Shown here piece after piece: positions 24,441 through 37,379 of a stretch of 64,000 nucleotides of DNA. Positions within the stretch are counted from its first letter, which is position 1. The number at the start of each line of letters is the position of its first letter. The stretch spans positions 23,696-87,695 of the forward strand of contig MU853202.1 of assembly GCA_033085395.1 (NCBI GenBank), in the 5' to 3' direction. The stretch is from Xanthoparmelia taractica. Lineage: Eukaryota > Ascomycota > Lecanoromycetes > Lecanorales > Parmeliaceae. Made by a program: the position numbers and the translations under genes. The notes beneath the pieces are model-generated. The model was not told the origin of the DNA. It searched no databases and saw nothing but the letters and a program-made list of their open reading frames with translations.

Positions 24441-25024
24441 TCTCTTAATGATATTAGTAATTAATATTTTTTATATAATAAATATCGAATAGAAGAAGAA
24501 TATAAAATGTTTGATTTATTTAGGTCTTCCCTATTCGTGTAACTTATTAAAGACTTTATCGATTACTTCTCAATCTTATACGCTTAAAAAATAAATTTTA
24601 ACTTTTCTATTAATCTTAATTTATTAGTTATCTCTTAATAAAAGCTTTATTTATTTCTCTTCTAATATTTTAATAAAGTCGATATCTCGCTAGATCTATA
24701 AGAATTCGTTAACTAGATCAATTAATGAAATTCTAGTCTATATATCTCCGAAAATTATAACTTTATTTAATAGCTTAATCTCTTTAATTAATAAGAAAAT
24801 TAATTAATTTAAGCTTAAATTTATTCTTAAATTTATAATTATTTTTATTAAGGCGAATTTAGATTCGATATTAATTTAAAAGTAGTTCTCGTAATCTATT
24901 TCGAGAATATTTTTAAGCCTTAATTTCCTTGAAATTTAAATAGATATAATAGACTCATTTCGAATTAGAATTTTAGTTATTATATAATTAATCAAATAAG
25001 CGAATATTATTAAATTCGTCTATA

Positions 25025-25405
25025 CTATTAACTTAAATAAGAAATTACGATTATTAGATTAATTAGTTTCTTTAATTAATAGAATTATCTCGCTATGCGA
25101 AGACACGAAAATAAATAATTTAATATAGACCTTTCTTCGAATAAACTCGTCTCGAGATCGAGTAATAATATTAACCGTAGTGCTATAGCTATTAATCCTT
25201 ACTTTCTTATTAACTACATTAATAAAAATTTCTTCGAGCTTAATAATATTATTTTTAATAAGTATTTTAACACGTAAATTATTAATAATATATAATTTTC
25301 TACGAAGATATATAAGTACTTATCGACCTTAATTATTAATTTTTGAAAAATAGATATCTTACGTAATATACTTCGAAGTCTCGTGCTTAAAAGTATTGAT
25401 TTCAC
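25025..25405 (-). pseudogene. E1 protease-RT linker remnant
   Basis: Open stretch on the minus strand beginning MKSILLSTRLRSILRKIS, homologous to A1 12582-12962 and A3 53718-54104. It marks the region between protease and RT. It is cut by stops after about 63 codons at the site where A2 also has an indel. Confidence 0.6.
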
Positions 25406-26579
25406 GCACTCGTAAAGATATTGCTATCTTAAAGATAGCTATATTCGAATATTACTAAGAATATTATAATCTATCTATTAAACTTATATTATATTCGATA
25501 TTAATATAAACTTTATTCTTTTAATTAATAGAATCGAGTTTAATCTTAATTATAGCGTAAGTTTAATTTTAAAAAATAAAATTATTTCTCAAATCTTAAT
25601 TAGAAGCGATAAATTTAATAATTTTTAACTTATTAGCGAAAGTCTTTACAAGTTACTTATTATCGGAGTTAGAAGACTTTATAAGCTATTCCTTAGCGAA
25701 GTTAAAAGGCCTTATAAACACTATTTCGTTAATATAGACGTGCTTTCCCGAATAGTTAATACGTAAATATTTATACGATTTAATCTTAAATAAGAAGGAT
25801 TCCTAATAGTTTCGGCAATAGATTTGGATTTTCATAAAGTTAGTAAACTAATTATCATTTAACTTTGTAGAAAGCTTAGGATTATACTTAGAATTAGCAT
25901 AATATATCTTATTCTTATGCTAATCTTCGCCTATAAAGTAAGAGTATTTAATATTAATATTTTCTTTCTAATAATCCGAACTTTAAGCTTATTCGTTATA
26001 TTTAGTATTTTTATTAATAGTAGAGACCTAATAAGTAGCTACTTTTGAACGATTTGTAGCATTAAATCAAGGCCTTTGATTGCTTTATTAAAAATCTTAA
26101 TTTTACTAAAAATCTTAGATTAATCTTAAAGAAATTTTTTATTGAAAATCTTAAGTTAATCTTAAAGAAAACTACTATTACTAACTATTAAATAAAGATT
26201 AATTCGAGATCAAATTTGATACGTTTAGAGCGGCGATTTATAGAGACTAACGAGGTATTTACTGAGCGTTTTGCTGCGGGTTTAAATAAGTATTTTAATT
26301 ATTATACTAACGAGGAAATAACTAAGTTAATTAAGCGTTTTAACTCTTATATTACTAAAGATAAGGTCGCTAATATTAATTATTAGGATCTATATTTTGT
26401 TAAGATCGAAATAAAAATTGCTAAGAGAATTGTTATTATGTACGAGATTGATACTAATTAGAAATATCTTTATTATTATCACTCTAATTTTAATAACGAT
26501 TCTAAGAAAACCCCATAGAAAACCTCTATATTCTCGAATCATATTTATTTACATAGATTTATTAATTATATTTGAGATT

Positions 26580-27003
26580 ATTTATCTTCTTAAGAAAATT
26601 ATGCAAGATAATTCGATCTTTTAATCTTCTTAGATCACGTCTTAGCTTAATATTTAAGTTATTATAAATTATATCAAGCTAATTTTTAACGCTAATTAAA
26701 TCGATATTCTTCGAAGCACGTAAGATCTTTTATACGTACTCTCGAGACTCTCTTCTACTAATAGTATCTCTTAATATATATCTCTTCTTTAATAACGAAT
26801 TAATCGCTATATTAATAAATACTTTAAATCGTTTAATTAGTATACTTTTTCACTTATTTAGTTTATTCTCGAGCTTTATAAGACGCTAATCATTATTAGA
26901 AGGCTCGCTTAATTACTATTTTAAAGTAGATTCTTTAAAATAGATCTAAAGATTTATACGAATAAGCTTATTATCTTTAATGCTAGCTACGTTATAAGTA
27001 TAT
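26580..27003 (-). pseudogene. E1 gag remnant
   Basis: Minus-strand copy of the gag domain, parallel to A2 3726-4163. It contains numerous RIP stops. The plus-strand frame 26418-26624 just beside it is antisense and not a gene. Confidence 0.6.
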
Positions 27004-28237
27004 TTCAGAAACAAATGTATATCTCGAAAGTAGATTTTCTTTAATGTATACTTCATTAAAGAAGTATCGAAAGTCATCGACTTATCTTTATATATCGAAT
27101 TGAAAAATCTTATATTATTAGCATTTTATCTACTAACTAATATAGTTTCTCCTATAGCATTAATATTATTCTATTCTAACGGTTCTCGCTTATTAGACGA
27201 TCTAGATATATTACATAGAAGGCCTTATAGAGTAATTTATTGTTACTATAAAAAGCTAGTATTCTATTAGTTAATCTTATTATTTTTAGTTATATTAAAA
27301 TTATTTAAAGTATCTTTAGAAGTAAGATTTATACTTGAATTTAAATTAGAGTTAACGAAGTTCGTAATAATTAAATTATTAGAATTAGAGTTAATAACGA
27401 GAGAATTCCTAGTAGAAGAATTATTAATAATAGAAGAATTTCTAATAGAACTTCTTAAAGGCGAAGAACGAGATATATCGTTAATAGAAGAAGATTCTCT
27501 TAGTCTTCTTAATAACTAAATATTAGTCTTAAATCTAGTTAAAATAGTCTTAAAAATCGATCAATTAAGTACTTAGCTAGTTAATTAGTTTAATAAAGCC
27601 TTAATAAATATAGAACGAGTTCTTATATATGCGTTACGAGCTAATATAATTATCTCTTTTGCGATCTCTAAATATCTAAAATTAATCTTAACGATATCGA
27701 TAATAAATTACTTAATATCGTCGAAGATAAGACTAATAAAGGGGTGCTCGAAGTGAAAAAATTCGTCTATTTAAAAGATTAAAATAATAATATCTTAAGA
27801 GATAGAATTTAAAGCTAACGAAATTAGAATAATAGTAATCTTCTTAATAACGGAGAGAGATAGAATTTAGAGCTAACAGAGTTAAGATAATAGTAATCTT
27901 CTTAATAACGAAAATAGAATAATAGTAGTCTTCTTAATAATAGAGAGATAGTATTATATTAATAAGAAAGATGTGTCATTAATATAAATATATATGCAAT
28001 TAAATAGTGTAGTATTTTCTTTCTTTTATAGTAGTAAGAATAGTAAGATAAATAGCCCAAAGGGGCGGTAACGTGCTTGAAACGATAGTGATATTATCTA
28101 TAATAGTAATAATATAGTAATGATAGTAAGTGTGAGGGAGATAAGTTTGATGAGTTTTAACGAACTTAGTGAGATTCCGATCGTTCGGGTAAGAATCCCG
28201 ATAATTTTATATGCGAATCTTATTAAATAGAATATAG

Positions 28238-28251
28238 TTCTCCGCGGAGAA
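28238..28251. other. Perfect leader palindrome (E1/A1)
   Basis: TTCTCCGCGGAGAA, a 14-bp perfect palindrome about 110 bases downstream of the 5' LTR in coding direction. It is identical in A3 and near-identical in A2. Its CpG-rich core has survived RIP. Confidence 0.6.
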
Positions 28252-28341
28252 GAGTTATTTTAATAAATATAACAAGTATTAATTAAATAATAATGAAGCA
28301 ATAATGGAGGAACTCTTGGAATAGTCAATAATAGCTATTTG

Positions 28342-28354
28342 AGCGTTGCTATTA
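28342..28354 (-). other. Primer-binding site of the right-hand A LTR
   Basis: On the minus strand TAATAGCAACGCT, three bases after the LTR, corresponding to TGGTAGCAACGCC in A2 with RIP-type changes. Confidence 0.55.
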
Positions 28355-28357
28355 TAC

Positions 28358-28512
28358 TATAATAGCAAAGAGAAGTATTCAGTTAGTGTGGTGTGTAAGT
28401 CTTGATTATTCTCTGTTGGAAAAATCTATCTAAGTCGGCCAGCCAAGCCAGCCAGCCAAGCACTTGCCTTAGCCGATTTCTTGATTGGCTTGGCAAGTGC
28501 GTTTTCGTGACA
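28358..28512 (-). repeat. 5' LTR, A1 subtype
   Basis: 155-bp LTR, the same length as 1385-1539 and differing from it only at transition sites. The coding strand begins TGTCACG; the far end has mutated to TATTATA-type. It adjoins family A leader sequence on the left and unrelated RIP-ed sequence on the right. Confidence 0.85.
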
Positions 28513-30141
28513 AATATATTCTTATCTTGTCTTGTCAATTCTAATTCTTTATGGTTAACGAGAATTATTCTAAATTCTATATTTCGCATTAATTAGATTA
28601 TATCGAAATTATTTAAATATAGAACTAATCGATTAATAATTAATATTATTAATCTTCGTCTTAGGTTTTATAATCTCTATAATTAATTAAGATTCGAATA
28701 AAAGCTTTTTAGTTCTATTCTATTAAGGTATCAATTAAATAAAATATATAAATAAGATAAGAATATATAAAGCTTATAAATCTTATCTTCGTCTTGAAAA
28801 GAGAAATCTTTTCTAATTTTTATAATAATATATTAATTTAAGAGATTATTATCGAGATTAAGAGAAGCTTCGTCGCGTATAGTAATTATAATTATTAACG
28901 ATTTCTTCGTCTTCTGTGAATTAATAAAATTATATAAGAATTCTTTATCTACGTAATTATATATTATATTTATATTCTTCTCGAACTCGTATATCTTATA
29001 ACGTTTAAGGAAGCTAAGATCTCTCTACTATTTATATTCTTCGACGCGTCTTTTTCTCTATTTTATTTTATTTATTCTATCTTATTCGCCTTATAATAAT
29101 ATATAATTAATAACGTCTTCGCGAATTAATAAATTATAATTTATCTTTTTTATCTATTTAACTTCTTTTTTCTTTCTAATCTTTTTAATTCTTCTTATTA
29201 TTATTCTCTTTCTCGTATTATACGTTAACATTTCTATAATCTCTATAATTTCGACGTAGCTAGCTTATTAAGTAGAATACGAAGTATTAATAATTTTTTA
29301 TCGTTACTAGAAATTAGAATAGAATCGATATTTAAAGTTAAAGACGATAATAAGTAAAAAGATAAAAATAAATATAAGTGAATAGATAAAAGAATAAAAG
29401 AAAATTATTAACTTAAAAAAAGACGCTATTAATTAACGCGTTTTTAATTTATTAAGATTAAGTTACGTTTAATCTCTATTTAAATTAGACTCTCTATTTA
29501 ACTTAATCTCTTTATTTAAATTAAATTAATTCTCGATTAATATATAACGTCGAGTTAATTATTATCTCTTACTAAATCTCGCTCTTATTATACTTTTCTT
29601 ATTTTTAAATAGATTTTATAAGTAATATATCTTTTAATATAAATAGCTATAGACTTTTTAATATAAGTATTTATTGATAATAATTACTTTATTACGTTAA
29701 TAATATCTTTCGGTTTTTAAATAGCGATATCTAAAAAGCTACGATTTATATAATTATTAAAGAAGATATTATCGTAAATTTTATTAGTATTAGAGATAAC
29801 GTGTAATTCTTTTTAATAACTCGATACTATTTTATATATAATAATATATTTCCATTATAATTAATATCGTCTTTTTATAATCTCTATCGATAAAATATAA
29901 AAATTAAATATTAGCTTTAGCGCTTCTCTTATTATCTCTCTCTATTTAATATTAATCGCGTATTTTTTTAATCGAGTTCTATTAAGATATATTCTACGAA
30001 GTAAATATATATTAACGTATTTTTTATAAGTTATTAAAGCTTAATGCTATTAAACGGCGTAAGGCGTTAAATAGTTTAAAGTCGAAAGTTTTATATTATT
30101 AAAAGCGTAGCGAGATACTTAGAGAATATAAAGATTATAGA
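28513..30141. other. RIP-degraded unclassified sequence
   Basis: No recognised domain. The first ~50 bases (CTTGTCTTGTCAATTC) are less mutated than the rest. If A1 spans 1385-28512, this stretch should be the continuation of 1-1384. Confidence 0.45.
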
Positions 30142-30748
30142 CATCTGCAAATCTAAAAAGTTTCTACTGAATTTAAAATTGCTAATCGCGCGGCTAGGGC
30201 TAAAATCAAGAATTTCGTCGAATTCATAACTTTATTAAATATTCGCTCGAATTTCGCTTAGTTAGCAACTTTATTTAATATTCGCGCGAATTCCGCTTAG
30301 TTAGCAAATATTACTTGCTATACTTATTATTAGCATTAGTCACGTAACTTAGTTCTATATTTAGCTCTATAAGTTTTTTTTATTAATAGACAACGAGATT
30401 TAATAGCGATATGTAGCGATAATTCTCAACGCTATTTCGAAATAAATCTCGGGATTATAAGTTTTAGATTAAATTCTCGCGGAGATAATACCCGAAGTAA
30501 TAATAATGCGTAATATATATTATTAAGTATCTTACTTGCTACGAGGACTTTGGGTATAAAATTTAAAATTATTTTACTAAATCGTGCTAATTATACTAAT
30601 AGTAACTCTATTTGCTAAATTTTTAGATAGTTATTGACTCGACTGGATTTTATCGATATGGGCGAATAAGGCTAAATGTGCTGAATCGTGCTAATCGTGC
30701 GGACCCGGCGGAATTCGTGCGGAAATGAACTTATTAGATTTGCAGATG
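30142..30748. mobile_element. 607-bp TIR element, non-autonomous (MITE-like)
   Basis: CATCTGCAAATCTAAAAAGTT at the left and its near-perfect inverted copy (20 of 21) at the right bound a GC-richer island with little RIP. Flanks GATTATAGA and GATTATTTT share six bases, perhaps a decayed duplication. The interior has two 39-bp direct repeats and CGTGCT/CGTGCGG motifs near the right end; I find no transposase. Superfamily unassigned. Confidence 0.75.
30228..30305. repeat. Two tandem 39-bp repeats inside the TIR element
   Basis: Units 30228-30266 and 30267-30305 each start AACTTTATT and end CGCTTAGTTAGC. Differences are few. Such subterminal repeats can be transposase-binding arrays. Confidence 0.8.
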
Positions 30749-32099
30749 GATTATTTTAATAAGATAAGTCTTTTTATATCGTAGAATTTTTCGAAACTAA
30801 CTAAGTTAAAGAGAAAAAAATAATTATAATATAAACTTTTAATCGTTTTCTATATATAAGTATATTATTATTTTATATTCTTTCGCTATTAGCGAGAATA
30901 ATCGATTCGAATAATTATATCGCTCTATTTATTCTTCTTATCTTCGTTACTCTTTTATTTACTTAAGATAATCGATCTCTAATTAATTAATCTCTCGACG
31001 TATAAATAATAATAAATATTAAAAAAATTATATATTTACTCGTCTAATATTCTTTAATTATAAAGAATATAGAATTCTAATCTCGCTTATATATTAATAA
31101 CGTGATTATCTTAAACTTTCGAGAATAATTAATCTTAATATCTTTATTATCGATACGATATATTATTCGATTTATTATAACGTTATATACTTTATCTTCT
31201 TTTAATATACTCTTAAATATACTAAAATTAATATTATTTATTACGATACGAAGTAAGCCTTGAATTTTAATAATATTAAGATAGAATATTAGCGTATTAA
31301 TTATAGTTCTCTTTAATTATATATAGAGACTTACTCGATCGAAGATATATAATTATATTACGAGATCGATGTTCTTAATAGAGATAAGTTATTCGTTTAG
31401 TCGTCTGCGTTTATAAGCCTATATATATATATATTTAATCTTTATAATTATACTCTATTCGTAATTATTTGATTATTTTCTTAAAATATTAAATATAAAG
31501 ACTCTTAAGAAGATATTCTTTAATAATTTTAAGATCTCGACGAACTTCGTTTAATTATAGAATACGTTAAGCACGCTACTTATTAAATATCTTTTTTTTA
31601 TCTCTTACTTTAGAAAAAAACGAATCTCTTTATAGCTAGATTTTTCTATTATTAAATTACGCGAAATAATTAATATTATTTAAATTCTAGATTTAACGTT
31701 AACGTGTAACGTTTTAAATAAAATATATAAAAATAACGCGACGCTAACTTATAAAAATACGCGTTTTATTATTAAGATTTATTATAATAAAAGATTTAAA
31801 AAAAAGATAGAGTAATTATAGAGAACAATACGTTATAAGAAATAACTTATAAAAAATAGACTTTAAATAGTATAATATAAAGTATTCTATTTTAGAGTTA
31901 GATATCGCGAGTCGATTTATAGATAAGCGAGTCGAATAATTGAGAATTTATTTAGAATTCTAATTTGAATATGTGAGTTAAATAGACGAAGTTAAATAGT
32001 TAAATATAAAATCGAATTATATTATTTATTTTGATAATTTAAAAATTTAAATTATTTATTTAATATTAATCTATTTTCTTTTTTCTCTTCTCTTAACTT
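30749..32099. other. RIP-degraded unclassified sequence
   Basis: No domain recognised. It may belong to the same old repeat as 28513-30141, which the TIR element interrupts. Confidence 0.4.
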
Positions 32100-32533
32100 T
32101 CCTATTTGTCACATATCTAAGCTATCTTATCTTCTATCTCTTTATTCGTATTATTATTTTTATTCTTCTTATAATTATAAATTTACGAGCGAGATATATC
32201 TCTTTAAATCTTTCTATTTAAAATCTTTTTATTAAGACTTTACGAGTTATTTAATATTAAATAATAATTATATTTCTTTTTATTCTTCTAAAACGAATAT
32301 ACGACTTTTCTCTTAACTTAAATATCTTATTATTTTTTAAATTAATATTTAGATTTATAGAGCGAAAGATATAAGTTAGCGTAATATCGATACTTAAAAA
32401 ACGCTTAATAAATATAAGTAATTATAACTTATTATTATTTTTAAATATTTATATTATAACGCTATTAACAGTCTTAAATAGAATCTTTAAAGAATTTTAA
32501 AGAATTTTAAAGAATTTTATTAGAATATTCTAT
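32100..32533. repeat. Family F, left part (copy F1)
   Basis: Aligns by eye with 59030-59460: both contain CTTTCTATTTAAAATCTT followed by TTTAATATTAAATAATAATTAT and the same downstream order. The copy is cut exactly at the left LTR of B2. Family F is a repeat of unknown type; I recognise no protein. Confidence 0.65.
32486..32520. repeat. Short tandem repeat (11 bp, 3 units)
   Basis: Three copies of TTTAAAGAATT just left of B2. Confidence 0.8.
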
Positions 32534-32673
32534 TGAAAGTTGAGTCGCGTGCTTACGTGATATGCCAAGGCCTGGCAGACGCCAAGTCACGTGACCTCAT
32601 TTAGATAGATCGCACTTGCCTTTATAGCACACTTAGAATAATATAACTAAGCGTTCTATCTTATATTTTAATA
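32534..32673 (+). repeat. 5' LTR of B2
   Basis: 140 bp from TGAAAGTTGAG to TTTTAATA. It is GC-richer than the interior and contains GTCACGTGAC at 32586-32595 and the inverted pair TGCCAAGGCCTGGCA. It differs from the 3' LTR only by transitions. Confidence 0.85.
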
Positions 32674-35600
32674 GATTATAAGCTTAGACTTATTCGACGC
32701 TATTTAAGTATAATTTACGTTTATTTATTAAACTAATTATAATTATTTCTAGATATTAAATATTTATCGTAATAGAGATATTTATTATATAATTATTATA
32801 ATATATTATCTACGTAAATATCTTAATCTCCTTAATTTAAGAAATTCTTATTCTAAGATAATTATATTAAGATTTATTTATTAAAAATAAAGAAATTAAA
32901 ATTACTTAAGCGCTCTCGCTTTTAATAAATAAGCGAGTTAAAATATCTCGTTTTAAATAACGAATATCGAAGCGAGTATACGATCGTTTAATTAGATAAT
33001 TCTTAGAACTTTAAAATATTATTAGTTTCTCTACGTGAAACACTAGCAAAAGACGAATTATCGTCTTTTTATTTATTATTATATTAAAAAATTAAATAAT
33101 AATAATTACTTTAATATTTAATTACGAAATATTCGTAATAAAGACTAAAAATTAATTATCTTAGTTATCGCTAATAAAATAAAATATTATTTTAAAAAAA
33201 AAAATCTTGGCCTCGTTATCGTAAGAGAAAATACGTTTTTATAATTATTAATAAATATTATTCTCGCGAGTTTAAGAGATAAAAAAACCTTTATCGACGT
33301 AAAAAAGCGCTTAGGCGAAGAAGTTTAGATTAAAATTAATAAATATAAATAAGAGAGATAAGAAAATTCGATTATTATTTTAATAGAGTCTTTTAGCGAT
33401 AATTTAAAGAATAAAATAAATATATTTATAAAATTAGAACATATCTTAAAAAAGAAACCTTAATCGTATATATCTTTCTTTTTAAAAATAAATCCTTCGA
33501 AATAATTAAGTTATTATTGATTAAATACTTAATAAATATTAAATTTCTCTTCCTAAGTAAAGATCTATTTTTTATTATTATAATCTTAAAGCTGGAAGAG
33601 ACTTTTCTTATATTCTTAAAATATTTTAACTCTTCGTAATAATCTTAGAAGATAATAGTAATAGTAATTATATTCTAAATAATCGAGTTAATACTATTTT
33701 TATATTAAAGCGCTCTATCTTTAAATCTTTATTAAAGTCTATCTTAAATAAAGAGCTCTTTAATTTTCGAGTCCGCTTAATTTTATTAATATTATTAATT
33801 ACTTTTATATCTCGAAGTTCTATAATTTAAATTAATTTCTTTTAAATAATATAATTAAAGAATCTATTATTAAGCTCTTAATCTCTTTAAGTTAAATTAA
33901 TAAATTTAATAAATTTAAAAGCATCTTTAATTGTTTAATATAAAAATAAGAATTTAAGAATCTACTTAAAATACTTAATATATAATATTATATTATAATC
34001 GATAACGTTATATTAATTATTACTAAGAACGTTATCCAAGACTATTACTTTATATAAATTCGCGTTTATAATAAAATCTATATTATACTTAAATCTCGCT
34101 ATAAGAAGAATTTACGGGTTAAAATTAAGAATAAAATTAACGCTTACGATATCTAAATTATATTAAAATAATATAAATCTAAAGAATTCAATATATTTAA
34201 TTTTATCTTTATAATATTAAAAATTCTTATTTTTATAATCTATAAGAATAAATTTTAAATCTATATTAATAAGTTTTAAGAATTTATTAAAAGAATCTCA
34301 ATTTAATAAGAATTAAAAGATCTATCGCTTTTATACGAGCTTAGATTTTTAATATAACGCGTATTTCACATATTATAATTAAAATTATAACGTCTTTAAT
34401 AATAACGACTCGATTAAGTTTATTTTAAATTATATTATTACACGTTTTATTAATGTTAATAATATCGAAGCTCGTGCGTTAATTACTTTAATTAATAAGA
34501 TCTTTACTTATAACTTTAAAAGCGTTATTACGCTTATAATAATCGAGAATATCTATAAATATAAGATTTAAGAGAGCGCTTATATCGATAATTCTTATAT
34601 TTATATCTAGATCTATAAATATTATAATTATTATAATAAAAACTAATATTTAGACTTTAAATATTAATAACTTTATCCCGAATTTAAGATTAAGAATAAT
34701 AGCGATTATAAAGATTATAATAATCGCGGAAATTGCGATAAAGATCGCGATAATCGAGGAGATAAAGACGATAAAGAAAGTAAAGACTTCAAGAATTTCG
34801 ATAATAAGAATATTAATGATCGTTAATTAAAAAGCGCTAAGATCGCCGTAACTTATATTTAATCGTTTATAATATATAGCTTTATAATAGTAATTAATTC
34901 TAAATAAATAATATATCTTATTATTAATTCTTAATTTTTATAGAATCGAGTCTATTAATTCTCTATTAAAATAATTAAAATAATTATAATTAATATTACT
35001 TAGATATTAATTGCGATTACTCTTTCGTATCTATAATTCCTAGACTTTATTTATATATAATATCTTACGCGAAATTAATCGATATTTAAAATTTTTACTT
35101 CTTTTAATTTCTCTCGCTTAATTAATAAAATTAATAAAATTATTATAAGTATAGACTTCAAGCGTATTAAGCTCGAAGTTAAAGAATCTAATAATAATAG
35201 AATCTTAATTATTAAAAACGTTTAATATATATTTAATAGCGATTTTAATTTAAATTTTTAAAGATAATTTAAAGATTAAAATTATATTTTTTATTTTATA
35301 TTAAAAGATATTAAAGTTAAAAAATATAATACTATTTTTAGACGTTAACGTAATAGACTTTATATCTTAAATATATAAGTAAAATTCTCTATTTATTTAA
35401 TAGTTATTAATAAAGATATTCTCGCTTAAAATAAATCTTATACGTTTACGCTAATAATTAAAACTCTATTTTTTATAATTAAAGAACTCTCGAAATCTTA
35501 TATAGATAAAGAAATACTACGTATATAATATATTTATTATAATTACTTAAGCTATTAAAACCTTAAGAAGCTAATTAACATATATATCGAAATAAATCTT

Positions 35601-37379
35601 TTTACTTCTTTTATGAAGAAGATTTATAAATTTTATAACGTTATTAATATAAAAGTTAAATAATATAATATATATAGCTAAGACGCTAAGAGAATAATTT
35701 TATTTATTAAAATCTTTAGAGATTATTTAATACTTCTTACAATAAATTTAAAATATTATATATCTTCTTAAATAATAAGACTTTATACTTAATTATCTAT
35801 TTATTATTTAAGAAAAAAGATTTAATAATATTTATTATCTTTAAATTATTTCTAAATAAGATTAAATATAGTAATTATAAATATACTCGATTTTATAATA
35901 ATTACGATTAAGAATTTAATAATTATAATATATATATTTTTTAACTTATTAAAGAAATTATTTAAAAAGATATCGTATCAAAGAATTCTTAAATAAATAA
36001 TAAATCTAAATAACTTAATTAAATATTATAATATAAGATTAATACTATATTAAAAGAGAGCGATCTATTAACAAAGTAGTAAATAAGGTTTATACGTGCG
36101 ATTAATTATCTTCATAATTATTACCCTATAATTAAATATAATATAATTTTCTTTAAAGTCTATATAGAATATTTCTCTAATATATCTTACTTACGAATTA
36201 TCGAATAAATAGATTTCTATTAAATTTATTTCAGTAATTAAGATAAAATTAAATACGAGAATTCAGTCTATAAAGATCGACTTCTTAAATATAAAGAGAA
36301 TTACTTCTATCGAATATTAATATTAAATATTATTTAAATTAATAATATCTTTCTTAAACTTAATCTTATAAAGCTTATTCTCGAAGAATTTAAAGCGATT
36401 AATAATATTACTTCGCTAGAAAAAAACGAGTATTATATTAATAAGCATTATATCGACGGCTTAGATTAAATTATTAATAAATTTATTAATATCTTAATAT
36501 TAATTATAGAAAAGAGAGTTAAAAGAAAACGTAAAGCTTCTATTAAAGCGATAATTAATTTTCTTAATTATATGCGAGTATTAGCGTCTAATCCGAGCCC
36601 TATATTAATTATAGAAAGATAGTCGAAATTACTCGATATTCTAAGCGATAACACTCTTATTATAACGATATTATCTCTCTCGCTAACGTTAATACTAATA
36701 TTTACATTAGCGTTACGATTAATAATAAGGTTTATAATAGTAAAATCGAAGTCTTAAGAATTATATTCGAAGTAATTAAGACGATACGAAGTTCTTAAAG
36801 CTTATCGCGATCTTTCGCTAAATTTTTTTATACTTTTAATTAAGATTAGCGCTCTTAAATTATATAAGTCTCGAATTTATAAAGAGATTATAATTAATTT
36901 ATATTATAAAATAAAATAATAATTAATAATACGTAAATCTTAATAAATCTATTCTCGAATATATAAGCTTTTAAAAATAAATAAATTTATAAGCTTAAAC
37001 GTAATTTCTTAAAAAAGATTATATAATATAAAGCTTATTAAATAATACGCGGCTTTAAATAATAAAAAGATATCGACTTTAATAAGACTTTCGTCTTCGT
37101 TATAAAATCTATAAATTATAAAATAATCTTTATTTTAGCGATTATTCTTAATTTAAAAATTAAAATAAATAAATATTAAAATCGCTTTTCTCTATAATAA
37201 CGTAGAGAAGATAATCTATATTACTTAATCTACGAGCTTTAAATTTAACAATAAATAGATTTATAAGCTTATTAAAATACTCTACGATCTTAAGTAATCT
37301 CTTAGAATTTAATATAACACTCTCTCGATATTTCTTAAAGAATTAAATTTTAAGTCTATTATTACTAACTTCTTAATAC

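Larger units (their letters stand above)
20911..28357 (-). mobile_element. Family A copy E1 (3' LTR and body, minus strand)
   Basis: A body of family A on the minus strand inserted in B1. The 3' LTR is at 20911-21090. Chromodomain lies at about 21690-21510, integrase around 22600-22270 (Glu codon 22274-22276; second Asp now Asn at 22382-22384), RT at about 24440-24020 (YINN near 24130), protease-RT linker at 25405-25025, finger near 25810, gag at about 27003-26580 and leader at 28357-27700. The sequence after its right LTR is not the rest of B1, and the two LTRs belong to different subtypes. Confidence 0.8.
1385..28512 (-). mobile_element. Family A chromovirus copy A1 (Ty3/Gypsy), nested and rearranged
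   Basis: The outer frame of the left half of the window. Its 3' LTR is 1385-1539 and its best partner LTR is 28358-28512: both are 155 bp and differ only by transitions. Minus-strand coding remnants lie at 1540-2327 and 9747-15155, with element A2 inserted between them. At 15155 the gag side is cut by Copia element B1. The 5' end (leader and 5' LTR) seems to survive only fused to copy E1. The bases flanking the two outer LTRs are ATTAT and AATAT, which do not match exactly. That A1 spans the whole interval is inference from LTR similarity; the internal homology itself is seen directly. Confidence 0.6.

Noticed and set aside
20911..28512. Simple full-length family A element with paired LTRs
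   Set aside because: The two LTRs are of different subtypes, flanks CGTAG and AATAT do not match, and B1 does not resume to the right.
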